DNA from: Rhodospirillales bacterium
GTDB taxonomy: Bacteria > Pseudomonadota > Alphaproteobacteria > Acetobacterales > Acetobacteraceae
DNA: 41,028 nt
Reading direction: 5' to 3'
Assembly: GCA_028869595.1 (NCBI GenBank)
Contig: JAGWRU010000035.1
Span: 1 to 41,028 of the forward strand
In this document: positions 27,097 through 36,569 of the stretch, piece by piece
How positions within the stretch are numbered: position 1 is the stretch's first letter
Layout of the letters: every line of letters begins with the position of its first letter
Notes under the pieces: model-generated
What the model saw: only the letters and a program-made list of their open reading frames with translations
Databases searched by the model: none
What the model was told of the DNA's origin: nothing
Position numbers and translations under genes: made by a program

Positions 27097-28868
27097 TGGC
27101 ACAGGGGCCGATCCGTTCCGGTCTGGCCGACGATGCCGGCGTGGTCGCGGTGCTCAGCGGCCTGCTGCTCACGGCGATGTTCGGCATGGCGGCACTCGCC
27201 ATCGATATCGGCCTGCAACACGCAACCAAGCGCTCGCTGCAATCGGCGGTCGATGTCACCGCCCTGTCGGCGAGCTATCCCGTCGCCGCCGGCACCGGCA
27301 GCCCGCAGGCGATGGCCGCGACCTATTTCGCCGATGCGATGGCGAACACGCCGATGATCGCCCATGCCGCGCTCGGCAGCGTGACGGAGGGCACGTATTG
27401 CCCGGACAGCACGCTGGCAGTGGCCGCGCGCTTCATCCCCGGTGCCGCGACCTGCGCCAATATCCCCACGATCACCGGACCGAATGCGGTGCAGGTGGAT
27501 GCTTCCGTAACGCAGCCCTTCATTTTCGGCCGAGTGCTGGGCGCCACCGCCAGACCGATCGCGGCCAGCGCCACCGCATCCCAGATCAACGAGGCGGGAT
27601 TTTTTGCCGGCACCGGGCTGCTTGCGGTCAATGGCGGGGTGATCAATGCCGTGCTGTCCAGCCTGCTCGGCTCCAGCATCAACCTGACGGCGGTGCAGTA
27701 TCAGGCGCTGCTGAACACCAATATCGATGCGCTGGGCTTCCTCAATGCGCTGGCGACCAATATCGGCGTGACCACCGGCACTTATTCCAGCCTGCTGGCA
27801 ACGCCAGTCGATATCCAGCAGGTGTTGCAGGCGGAGATCACGGCGTTGAACCAGCCGGGCAGCGTCGCCGCCGTCGCGCTGAGCGCGCTGATCAGCCAGA
27901 TCGCCGGCGCACCGCAAGTGAACCTGGGGCAGGTTTTCGATCTCGGCGTCTGGCAGAATGTCGGCCTCAATTCGGTGCAGGAGCCGGCGGCACTGACCGC
28001 CGGGCTCAATCTCTATCAGCTTGCCTCGATCGCCGTGCAGGTCGCCAACGGGCAGCATTTCCTAACGCTGAATTCACCATCAATTTCGGTGCCCGGCATC
28101 GCCCAGGTCAGCCTTGCCACCACCGCGATCGAACCGCCGCAATCGCCCTATTTCGCTTTCGGGCCGGCCGGCGTCAGCGTGCATACCGCACAGGTGCGCA
28201 CGCAACTGACGTTGAGCCTGCTGAATACCGGATCGCTGCTGGGCGGGCTGTTGAGCGGGCTGGCCAATGTCGCGATCGCCGTGCCGCTTTATGTCGAGGT
28301 GGCGAGCGGCGCTGCGACGCTTCGCCAGATTTCCTGCGGCACCGACCCGGCCAACGATGCGACGGTGACGATCGATGCGGCGCCGGCTGCGATCACCGCC
28401 TATCTGGGCCAGGAATCGCAGACCGACATGACGAATTTCGCCAACGCGGTGCCTGCGCCGGGAGCGGCGACGATCCTGACGGCCTCTCTCCTGGGTACCA
28501 ACGTGCTGACGGTGACCGGGGCGGCCATGGCCGATGTCGGCAGCCCGGATCCGACCTCGCTGGTGTTTACCCAGGCGCAGATGCAAGCCAGCCCGCCCGC
28601 GACGCAGACGACCTCCTCCACCGAGATATTGAGCACGCTGTCGAGCGATCTTTCGAGCAGCCTGGTGCTGAATGTCGCCGCCACCGGGCTGGGGCTGACC
28701 ATTCCCGCCGGCACGCTGGTGGGCGATCTGACCGGCTCGCTGACCCCGGTGTTTCAGGCGACGGATGGCTTGATCGATCCGCTGCTGGCCGCACTCGGGG
28801 TGCGGGTCGGCACCATGGACGTGACCGCGACCGGGGTGCGCTGCGGCGTGCCGGCGCTGGTCGATTAG
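27093..28868 (+). CDS. tadG: TadG-like pilus assembly protein
   Basis: N-terminal TadE/G-like hydrophobic segment (GVVAVLSGLLLTAMFGMAALAIDIGLQHATKRSLQSAVDVTALSAS) followed by a large extracytoplasmic region. Within the tad operon. Confidence 0.82.
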   Translation: MMAQGPIRSGLADDAGVVAVLSGLLLTAMFGMAALAIDIGLQHATKRSLQSAVDVTALSASYPVAAGTGSPQAMAATYFADAMANTPMIAHAALGSVTEGTYCPDSTLAVAARFIPGAATCANIPTITGPNAVQVDASVTQPFIFGRVLGATARPIAASATASQINEAGFFAGTGLLAVNGGVINAVLSSLLGSSINLTAVQYQALLNTNIDALGFLNALATNIGVTTGTYSSLLATPVDIQQVLQAEITALNQPGSVAAVALSALISQIAGAPQVNLGQVFDLGVWQNVGLNSVQEPAALTAGLNLYQLASIAVQVANGQHFLTLNSPSISVPGIAQVSLATTAIEPPQSPYFAFGPAGVSVHTAQVRTQLTLSLLNTGSLLGGLLSGLANVAIAVPLYVEVASGAATLRQISCGTDPANDATVTIDAAPAAITAYLGQESQTDMTNFANAVPAPGAATILTASLLGTNVLTVTGAAMADVGSPDPTSLVFTQAQMQASPPATQTTSSTEILSTLSSDLSSSLVLNVAATGLGLTIPAGTLVGDLTGSLTPVFQATDGLIDPLLAALGVRVGTMDVTATGVRCGVPALVD

Positions 28869-28947
28869 GGATACTCCACCGATGGAAGCCGAGGACATCG
28901 ATGGAGGAAAAAACACAAACTTCGGCGGTTACAAAAGGAGCAGGGAT

Positions 28948-29142
28948 ATGACGTACCTCATGATGATTTCGACCTACCTCCGCAATCTGCGTCAGGACGA
29001 GAAGGGGGTCACGGCGCTGGAATACGCGCTGATGGGCGCGTTGGTGGCTGGGGGGATCGTGGTGGCCACCTCCGGCTTGGCCACCGCCATTTCAAATGAG
29101 TTTGGTGTTCTGGCAGGCAAAATCTACACCGCAGCAGGATAG
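28948..29142 (+). CDS. flp: Flp/Fap pilin component
   Basis: MTYLMMISTYLRNLRQDEKGVTALEYALMGALVAGGIVVATSGLATAISNEFGVLAGKIYTAAG: prepilin cleavage G/VTALEYAL with E5-Y6. Strong RBS AAAGGAG at 28934-28940. Confidence 0.96.
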   Translation: MTYLMMISTYLRNLRQDEKGVTALEYALMGALVAGGIVVATSGLATAISNEFGVLAGKIYTAAG

Positions 29143-29177
29143 CTGACTCCGAAGTAGCGGCGCGGGGAGACATCGTA

Positions 29178-29627
29178 ATGCTCCGTCGGTTCGTCTCGTG
29201 GAGAGCGCCGGGCGCACGCCCGGGACCTGGCGAAGAAGGGGTTGCCGCCCTGGAATTCGCCATCGTCGCGCCGCTGTTTCTGGCTCTGGTGTTCGGCATC
29301 ATCGTCTACGGCATCTACTTCACCATCTGGATTGCCGTGACCGAGGCCGCGTCCGAAGGGGCACGCGCCTCGGTCGCGGGTCTGGACACGGCGGAGCGCG
29401 TCAGCCTCGCCACCGCCGAGGTGACGAATTTCTTCAACGCCTACGGACCGATGCTGAGCCTCAGCCACGCCACCGTCGTGGCCGAGCAGGTACCGGGCAA
29501 CGCCGGCGCGTTCGAGGTCGCGGTGACCTATAATCTTTCCAGCCTGGGGCTGGGCACGCTGGCCGGGCTGCTGCCGATCCCGACCGCGACGCCGACCGCG
29601 ACGGTGATCGTTTCCAACGGGGGATAG
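29178..29627 (+). CDS. tadE: TadE pseudopilin
   Basis: EEGVAALEFAIVAPLFLALVFGIIVYGIYF TadE-like motif. Confidence 0.94.
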   Translation: MLRRFVSWRAPGARPGPGEEGVAALEFAIVAPLFLALVFGIIVYGIYFTIWIAVTEAASEGARASVAGLDTAERVSLATAEVTNFFNAYGPMLSLSHATVVAEQVPGNAGAFEVAVTYNLSSLGLGTLAGLLPIPTATPTATVIVSNGG

Positions 29628-29629
29628 CG

Positions 29630-30112
29630 ATGCGTCCGCTCGACATCGTTTTCATGGGGCTGATGCTGGCGGTGCTGATCCCCATCGTCGCGACCGATCT
29701 ACGGGAACGACGGATCCCCAATCGTCTCAATCTCGCCCTTGGCGGGTTGGGATTGCTGCACACGGTTCTGCGCGCACCGCATATCCTGGAAGTGGCGCTG
29801 TCGCTCGGCGGGGCGGCAATCACGCTGGTGCTGCTGCTGGGCACCCGCGCGGTGCTGGGACTGATCGACCGGCGGGCGGTTTTCGGCCTGGGCGATGTCA
29901 AGTTTCTGGTTGCCGCCAGCCTGTGGGTGGGCGTGCAGGGCAGCGTCGCGGTGATGCTGGTGGCGTCCCTGGTGTCGATCCTCGCCGCCCTGGCCGCCGC
30001 CCCGTGGCGCGGCCTGCGCATGCGCGAGGCATTGCCCTTCGCGCCGATGCTGGCGATCGGATTGCTGGCGGTCAGCCTGGCCGGATACGCCGCTGCCGCG
30101 CCCATTCGCTAA
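29630..30112 (+). CDS. cpaA: A24 family prepilin peptidase CpaA/TadV
   Basis: Short TM-rich peptidase with catalytic-type motifs (ATDLRERRIPNRLN ... FGLGDVKFLVAASLW). Confidence 0.93.
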   Translation: MRPLDIVFMGLMLAVLIPIVATDLRERRIPNRLNLALGGLGLLHTVLRAPHILEVALSLGGAAITLVLLLGTRAVLGLIDRRAVFGLGDVKFLVAASLWVGVQGSVAVMLVASLVSILAALAAAPWRGLRMREALPFAPMLAIGLLAVSLAGYAAAAPIR

Positions 30113-30148
30113 CGGTGCCGTGCCATGCGCACCGCACCCGGCAGCAGA

Positions 30149-30904
30149 TCAATCGGCGTCGAAACCCACGAACACATAGCCATCGCCGCGCACAGACATG
30201 ATCAGCCGCCCGCCCTGATCGTAGCCGGACAGCTTCTTGCGCAGGCGGGAGATGATGTTGTCGATCGACCGATCGAGCGGATTGTACGGCCGGCGCAGCA
30301 CGGTCATCGACAATTCGTCGCGGCTGACCGGACGGCCGACATTGGCGTTCAGGCATTGCAGCATCGCGAACTCGGCGGTCGTCAGATGCGCCCGCTCGCC
30401 ATCCGGGCGATAGAGCTCGCGCCGCTGCGTATCCAGGAACCAGTGCCCGGGCAGCGGGCGCGCCGGCGCGGGCGTCGGGGTTTCAGCCTCCGGCAGGCAG
30501 GGGCTGGCCAGTTGCGGGCGGCGCATCAGGCAGCGCAGCCGCGCCAGGATTTCCCGCGGCGGGATATTCTTGGAGGCATAGTCATCCGCCCCCATTTCCA
30601 GGCCCATCACCCGGTCCGTGGCGTCGGAATTGCCGGTCAGGAACATCAGCGCGCCGGGAAACTTCTCCCGCACCGCAGCAAGCTGGGTCAGCGTATCGAC
30701 GGTGCCGAGAAATTGATCGAGCACCACCACATGCGGTTGCGTGGTCGCGAGGCGTTCCATTGCCGCATCGAAGGTCGAGCTATGGTCGACAATGATGCCG
30801 TGCATGCCCAGATACTGCGACAATTCTTCAGCAAATATACGATCGTCCTCTACCAGGAGGATGTTGGTCGTTTCCGATCCGGCTCGTTGACCGATATGGC
30901 TCAT
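30149..30904 (-). CDS. OmpR/PhoB-type response regulator
   Basis: Receiver domain (ILLVEDD...VVVLDQFL...FLTG...YASKNIPPREIL) and winged-helix trans_reg_C (LTTAEFAMLQCLNANVGRPVSRDELS...RSIDNIISRLRKKL...VRGDGYVFVG). Confidence 0.95.
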   Translation of the reverse strand: MSHIGQRAGSETTNILLVEDDRIFAEELSQYLGMHGIIVDHSSTFDAAMERLATTQPHVVVLDQFLGTVDTLTQLAAVREKFPGALMFLTGNSDATDRVMGLEMGADDYASKNIPPREILARLRCLMRRPQLASPCLPEAETPTPAPARPLPGHWFLDTQRRELYRPDGERAHLTTAEFAMLQCLNANVGRPVSRDELSMTVLRRPYNPLDRSIDNIISRLRKKLSGYDQGGRLIMSVRGDGYVFVGFDAD

Positions 30905-31146
30905 GCTAGGACGCTTTCGCGGTGCTGCTCGAGGCTTGGTATCGTAAAGTTTACGTTACGCGATCTCATTCGCTGCAAGGCAATCACAAGATCGCGATCT
31001 TTTCAATATTTCGTGAAAATCTCGTTAATTTTGATTTTTTCAGTGAAAAGATACGCTCCCGCACGACGTGTCGCGACACGCCGCTTCCCCGCGAAGCGGC
31101 ATGGCAGCGCCGCGCCCTTCATCGCCAGACTGGACTGCCCATTTCA

Positions 31147-32439
31147 ATGAAAGGAATTGCCGTGGCTCCTCCGGCCGGCGCCGCCATGGCGCATGTTCCG
31201 CCCGATGCCGATCCGCCGTCTTCCGACGCGGCCACCATCCGCGTCCTGGTCGTCGATGACGAGCATGAAATCGTCGTGGAATTGCTCGACGCGCTCGCTC
31301 AGCACCGTATCGATGCGATCGCCGCACGCGATGGTGAGACGGGGCTGGCCGTGCTGAATGCCGACCACGCCGTCACCGTGGTGCTGACCGACCTCAACAT
31401 GCCGGGCATGAACGGCCTCACTTTCGCCGAACGCGCGCTGACTGACCGTCCGCCCACACAGGCGATCGAAGTGGTGATCCTGACCGGGCATGCCACCATT
31501 CAATATGCCGTCGACGCGCTGCGCACCCGGGTCTTCGATTTCGTGCGCAAACCGCCGCGCGTCGCCGAGCTGATCGCCTCTCTCCGCCGTGCGCACGAGG
31601 CTGCGATGGCGCGCCGCTCTGCCCGCCAGGATGCGGCGGATATCGAAACCCTGCGTGCCGACCTGAAGGCGCTGCGCGATCAGGCATGGGCCGATCAGCT
31701 ACGCCTGGCCGAGGCAGTGGAAAGCGCCGGGCTGAGCGAGCGTACGCAGCAGAATTTTCTCTCCCTGATCAGTCACGAGCTGCGCACCCCGCTGGTACCC
31801 ATCATCGGCTTCGCGGAACTGATCGAACAGAACACCACTGCCCTGCCCGAGACTGCGCTGAAGGAATACGCGCAATTCATCCGCGAAGGGGCAGAGACGC
31901 TGTCGGATCTCACCCGCTCCATTCTCGACCTGACGCAATTGACGGCGGCGGCAGCCAGCCTGCGCATCGCCCCCTGCATGCCCGCCCGTCTGCTGGAGGC
32001 GCTGCATCGCCGCTTCACCGCGCGGCTCGCGGCAAAATCCCTGCGCCTGACACTGGATTGCGACAGCGCGGCGATGCTCGCCACCGACCGGGAACGGCTG
32101 ATGCAGGCACTGGGACATATGCTGAGCAATGTCATCCGCTTTGCAACGCCCGGTGGTTCGGTTACGCTTTGCGTGCAAGGCAGCGACAATCACATGGAAT
32201 TCTCGGTGATCGATGGCGAGCCGGCTGCGTCTGTGCCGACATCCGCGCTTCCCGCCGATTATCGCCCGTTCCGGGAGATCGCGCCGGAAGTGGCGCGGCA
32301 ACTGGGCGGGATCGGGCTTGATCTTTCGCTCTGCGCGCTGCTGGCCGATCAGCTTGGCGGGCAGATGCTGATCAATTGCGCGCGCGATCGCGGCACCGAT
32401 GCGGTGCTGCGGCTGCCGCTGCGGCAGCCGGCGGCGTGA
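31147..32439 (+). CDS. REC-histidine kinase fusion (N-terminal receiver, HisKA, divergent HATPase)
   Basis: VLVVDDEHE...VVLTDLNMPGMNG receiver; H-box LSLISHELRTPLVPIIGFAELI; HATPase region with N-box-like MLSNVIRFATPGG. Confidence 0.9.
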   Translation: MKGIAVAPPAGAAMAHVPPDADPPSSDAATIRVLVVDDEHEIVVELLDALAQHRIDAIAARDGETGLAVLNADHAVTVVLTDLNMPGMNGLTFAERALTDRPPTQAIEVVILTGHATIQYAVDALRTRVFDFVRKPPRVAELIASLRRAHEAAMARRSARQDAADIETLRADLKALRDQAWADQLRLAEAVESAGLSERTQQNFLSLISHELRTPLVPIIGFAELIEQNTTALPETALKEYAQFIREGAETLSDLTRSILDLTQLTAAAASLRIAPCMPARLLEALHRRFTARLAAKSLRLTLDCDSAAMLATDRERLMQALGHMLSNVIRFATPGGSVTLCVQGSDNHMEFSVIDGEPAASVPTSALPADYRPFREIAPEVARQLGGIGLDLSLCALLADQLGGQMLINCARDRGTDAVLRLPLRQPAA

Positions 32440-34424
32440 ACGCGCCCTCGCCTCCGCGCCTGGCGCGGCTGGCCGGGCTGATCACCGGGCGGACACGCGC
32501 CGCCGCGCCGCCGCTGCATCTGCTGGTCGAGGCATCGGATGCGATGCTGTGTCTGCATCGCGCCGATGGCGAGATCGTATACGCCAATCCCGCCACGCAG
32601 CGCATGCTCGGCATCGCGCCGAACGCGCTGATCGGGCGCGCGCTGACCGATATCGTTCACCCTGACGACCGGCTGGCCGTGCTGGCGGATTGGCACCGCC
32701 CGCATGGCGGCCAAGCGCTGCAGAGTACGTTTCGCATTCAGCGTATCGACGGCACGATGATCTGGGCAGAGGCCGAGATCACCCCGGTCAGCGATCGCTG
32801 CGCCGCGCGGGAGGGTATCGCTTTTGCAAGTTCAGTGCGCGACATCACCCGCCGCCACCAGGCGGAAAGGCAGTTACTGGCCGCGCGCGACGATCTGGCC
32901 GCCGCCGTGGCTGCCGGGCCGGGAATGCTGTTCTCCCTCAGCCGCGCCGGCGATGGGCAGTGGCGGATGCAGTTCGCCTCCGCCAGTGTCGAACGGGTGA
33001 CCGGCCATGCCCATGCCAGCGTGATGGCGCCGGACTGGCCCGTCCGGGTGCTCGACCGGCGGGATTTCGCGCGCAGGCTCCAGGCGATCGAAAGCGCGGC
33101 GGAACGGGGCTCGGCCAGCGTCGAATACCGCATGACGACCCCAAGCGGGGCGCAAATATGGGTCCGCTCTTATTACCGCCGCTGGGACCGCGCCGACGGC
33201 GTCATCGACGTGATCGGCTATGCGCTCGATATCACCGCCGAGCATACGGCGCGTCAGAAACTTGCCCGCATGCAGGAGGATATCGACACCATCCTGCAGG
33301 CCGGCCCCGGCATGCTCTATCGCGCCGTGTTCGATGCCGAGGGGGCGCGCCACTTCGTCTTCGTCTCCGACAATGCCGAGCGTGTCACCGGGTTCACAGC
33401 GGAGGAAATCCTGCAACCCGGCTGGTTCGAAACGCATGTGGAGGCGATCGATATCGGCTCGGTCGTCGATCGGCTGCGCCATGGCGCGGATGGCGGCACG
33501 GTGGTGCGCGATTTCCGGGTCCATGATCGCGCCGGGCATTGGCGCTGGGTATCGGACACGATGCGTCTTCTCTCCGCCGAGGGCGAAAGGCTGGAGGTGG
33601 TCGGCTACTGGGCCGATATCTCGCGCGAGAAGGAGCAGGCGGCGCAGTTGGCCGAAACCGCCAAGCTCGCCACGCTGGGCGAGATGGCGACCGGCATGGC
33701 GCATGAACTCAACCAGCCGCTGGCCAGTATCAGCCTTGCGGCGGAGAATGCGTTGTTTCAACTGCAATCCGATCCCATCAACCTCGATGCCGGCATGCGC
33801 AAATTGCAGCGCATCACCGAACAGGCCCAGCGTGCATCCAAGCTGATCGACCATCTGCGGGTATTCGGCCGGCGCAGCGACACCACGCCGCAACCCGTCG
33901 ATCTACGCATGGCGATCGAAGGGGCGCTGACCATTGCCGGCGGACGCATCGCCAAGGCGCATGTCCAGGTCGATCTGAAACTCGCCGCGCCGCTTCCCGA
34001 GGTGCTGGGCCAGGGCGTGCTGCTGGAGCAGGTGCTGATCAACATCCTGACCAATGCCTGCGATGCCTATCGCAGTGCCCCACCACGCCCGGACGGGCGG
34101 CGCCACACCATCCGGATCGAAGCCCGCAGCAGTGCCAAGGCGGTGGTCATCACCGTGGCCGACCAGGCCGGCGGCATTCCCGAGGCGGCGATGGAGCGGA
34201 TTTTCGAGCCCTTCTTCACCACCAAGCCGCCCGGCCAGGGCACCGGGCTGGGTCTGTCCATCAGCTATGGCATCGTGCGCGACATGGGCGGCAGCCTGTC
34301 GGTGCAGAATCGCGATGGCGGCGCCTGCTTCACTCTACGCCTGCCCGCCCATGCGGCGCCCGCCGAAGCCGCGCCTACGCCCCGCCGGCGTGCCCGGGCG
34401 GTGAAGCTTACGACCGATCCGTGA
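32436..34424 (+). CDS. Multi-PAS sensor histidine kinase
   Basis: Three PAS/PAC-like segments; HisKA ([24 protein letters not shown]); HATPase ([35 protein letters not shown]). Likely GTG start at 32436 overlapping the previous stop (GTGA). Confidence 0.88.
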   Translation: MNAPSPPRLARLAGLITGRTRAAAPPLHLLVEASDAMLCLHRADGEIVYANPATQRMLGIAPNALIGRALTDIVHPDDRLAVLADWHRPHGGQALQSTFRIQRIDGTMIWAEAEITPVSDRCAAREGIAFASSVRDITRRHQAERQLLAARDDLAAAVAAGPGMLFSLSRAGDGQWRMQFASASVERVTGHAHASVMAPDWPVRVLDRRDFARRLQAIESAAERGSASVEYRMTTPSGAQIWVRSYYRRWDRADGVIDVIGYALDITAEHTARQKLARMQEDIDTILQAGPGMLYRAVFDAEGARHFVFVSDNAERVTGFTAEEILQPGWFETHVEAIDIGSVVDRLRHGADGGTVVRDFRVHDRAGHWRWVSDTMRLLSAEGERLEVVGYWADISREKEQAAQLAETAKLATLGEMATGMAHELNQPLASISLAAENALFQLQSDPINLDAGMRKLQRITEQAQRASKLIDHLRVFGRRSDTTPQPVDLRMAIEGALTIAGGRIAKAHVQVDLKLAAPLPEVLGQGVLLEQVLINILTNACDAYRSAPPRPDGRRHTIRIEARSSAKAVVITVADQAGGIPEAAMERIFEPFFTTKPPGQGTGLGLSISYGIVRDMGGSLSVQNRDGGACFTLRLPAHAAPAEAAPTPRRRARAVKLTTDP

Positions 34425-34559
34425 AGCGCGGCCGGCGGAACCGCCCCACCGAGGCCGTGGCGCGGGCCATGTTGTTTCGAGAGAGAACGATTGATCTGAA
34501 AGGGGTTGCAAGCCCCTCCTCAACGGCGCGATGAAGTGGCCTCCACCGGAGAGACCTGC

Positions 34560-35573
34560 ATGCCCGTCCTCGATCGCCGCGGCTTCCTGACCCAAGCCGG
34601 AATAAGCACCGCCGCCCTGGCCGGCGGGTTACGGCCCGGGCGGGCGGCCCATGCCGCGGCTCTGCGCCCCATGGCCTTCGTCATGAATTCCGGCGCCGCC
34701 AATGTGTCGGTAATCGACATGACCACGCGGAAGGTGTTGCGCACCCTGCCGACCTTGCGCGAACCCAGCCACTGGGCGCTGCCGCCGGATCGGTCCCGCC
34801 TGCTGGTCTGCGATGCCGGCGGCAATGCGCTGTTCTATTTCGACCCGGAGACCGGCCAGGAGATGGGCCATCGGGTGATGGCCGATCCGTACCAGATCGG
34901 CTACTCCCCGGATGGGCGGTATTTCCTGGCCAATGCGCTGCGGCTGAATTTCGTCGAGATCTATCGGGCCTCGGATTTCCACCTGATCAAGCGCCTGTCG
35001 GTCGGCGGCATGCCCAGCCATCTGGATTTCTCGCCCGATTCCCGCGTCAGCTTCCATTCGATGCAGCAATCCGGCACGCTGGTGGCGATCGATCTGGCCC
35101 GCGCCGAACCGCGCTGGACGGCTAAAATCGGCAAGGTTCCCGCCGGGGTGCTGTACCATAACGGCAAGGTTCTGTGCTGCGTGATGGGGGCCAATTACGT
35201 CGCCGTGCTCGACCCCGCCAGCGGGGAGATCGTCGGGCGCATCCATACCGGCATCGGCCCGCATAACCTGTTCCTGACGCCGGATCGCAAGACGCTCTAT
35301 GTCACCAACCGGGTCGGCGGCACGCTGGTGGCGCTCGATCCGGCGACGCTCGCGGTGCGGCGCACCTATCCGCTCCATGCCAGCGGGCCGGACGATCTGG
35401 CGGTGGCGCCGGACGGAAAATTATGGATCGCGCTGCGCTTTCGGGAACAGGTCGCCGTGCTCGATCCCGTCTCCGGGCATTATGATACGATCGATGTCGG
35501 CCGCTCGCCGCATGGTATTTTCCTGAATACCATGCTCGCGCGACCGGGGCTGGTCACCGCGGAAATGCTGTAA
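34560..35573 (+). CDS. YncE-like beta-propeller protein with putative Tat signal
   Basis: N-terminus MPVLDRRGFLTQAGISTAALAGGL (twin Arg); repeated propeller blades (SVIDMTTRKVLRTLPTL, VAVLDPASGEIVGRIHTGIGPHNLFLTPDRKTLYVTNRVGGTLVALD). Confidence 0.87.
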   Translation: MPVLDRRGFLTQAGISTAALAGGLRPGRAAHAAALRPMAFVMNSGAANVSVIDMTTRKVLRTLPTLREPSHWALPPDRSRLLVCDAGGNALFYFDPETGQEMGHRVMADPYQIGYSPDGRYFLANALRLNFVEIYRASDFHLIKRLSVGGMPSHLDFSPDSRVSFHSMQQSGTLVAIDLARAEPRWTAKIGKVPAGVLYHNGKVLCCVMGANYVAVLDPASGEIVGRIHTGIGPHNLFLTPDRKTLYVTNRVGGTLVALDPATLAVRRTYPLHASGPDDLAVAPDGKLWIALRFREQVAVLDPVSGHYDTIDVGRSPHGIFLNTMLARPGLVTAEML

Positions 35574-35579
35574 GGACCC

Positions 35580-36569
35580 ATGTTCACGCCGCTCGATCGC
35601 ATCTTCAGCATCATTGCCGGCTGGATCGACCAGAACGCGATCCTGCCCATCCTCTATCATTTCGGCTGGATGGAGTGGGAGGAGCTGTCCTTCGACTGGA
35701 TGCTGATCTGTGTCTATGGCGTCTTCGCGCTGCTCGTGACCTACGCGATCTGCTGGCCGCTGGAGGCGCTGCGCCCGATCGAGCGCTGGAGCTCGCGCAA
35801 AGCGGTGCTGCCCGACATCTTCTATACCGTGCTGGCCCGCGTCGGCGTGCTGCCGATCGTGAGTTTCCTGGTCTTCTACCAGGTGCAGGTCTGGGTGAAC
35901 GGCTTTGTCGTCGATCACGGCTATATCCCGCCCATGCTGGAGACGCTGATCCCGCCGCTGCTCGGCCACCCGGTGCTGACATTCCTGGCCTATGCGCTGA
36001 TCCTCGATTGCTCCGATTACTGGCGCCATCGTCTGTCGCACAGTTTTCGTGGCTGGTACGCGCTGCACGCGCTGCACCATGCGCAGCGGCAGATGAGTTT
36101 CTGGTCCGATGACCGCAACCACCTGCTCGACGATCTGATCGGCGCGCTGTGGTTCGGCGTGGTGGCGCTGGCGATCGGCATTCCGCCGCTGCAATTCCCG
36201 CTGCTGCTGATGTTCATGCGCTTCGTCGAAAGCCTCAGCCACGCCAATGTCCGGCTGTCCTTCGGCTGGCTGGGCGACCGGCTGCTGGTTTCGCCGCGCT
36301 TCCATCGTATCCACCATGGCCTACTGGCGGCGGGACGCGTTTCCTGCAATTACGGCGCGGTGTTTCCGATCTGGGACATGATCTTCGGCACGGCGGATTT
36401 TTCCGACGCCTGGCCCGCGACCGGGGATCGCAATGCGCCGGAGGCGATGGTCAGCGGCGGCTACCTTGCCCAGCAATGGGGCGGGCTGACGCATGCCTGG
36501 GGCCAGATGCGGGCCGGGCATGCCAAACGGAAGGCGGCCCGGCGGCAGGCGCGTCCGCTCAGCTCCTGA
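35580..36569 (+). CDS. Sterol desaturase / fatty acid hydroxylase superfamily protein
   Basis: His-box motifs HRLSH, HALHH, HRIHH in a multi-TM protein. Confidence 0.92.
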   Translation: MFTPLDRIFSIIAGWIDQNAILPILYHFGWMEWEELSFDWMLICVYGVFALLVTYAICWPLEALRPIERWSSRKAVLPDIFYTVLARVGVLPIVSFLVFYQVQVWVNGFVVDHGYIPPMLETLIPPLLGHPVLTFLAYALILDCSDYWRHRLSHSFRGWYALHALHHAQRQMSFWSDDRNHLLDDLIGALWFGVVALAIGIPPLQFPLLLMFMRFVESLSHANVRLSFGWLGDRLLVSPRFHRIHHGLLAAGRVSCNYGAVFPIWDMIFGTADFSDAWPATGDRNAPEAMVSGGYLAQQWGGLTHAWGQMRAGHAKRKAARRQARPLSS

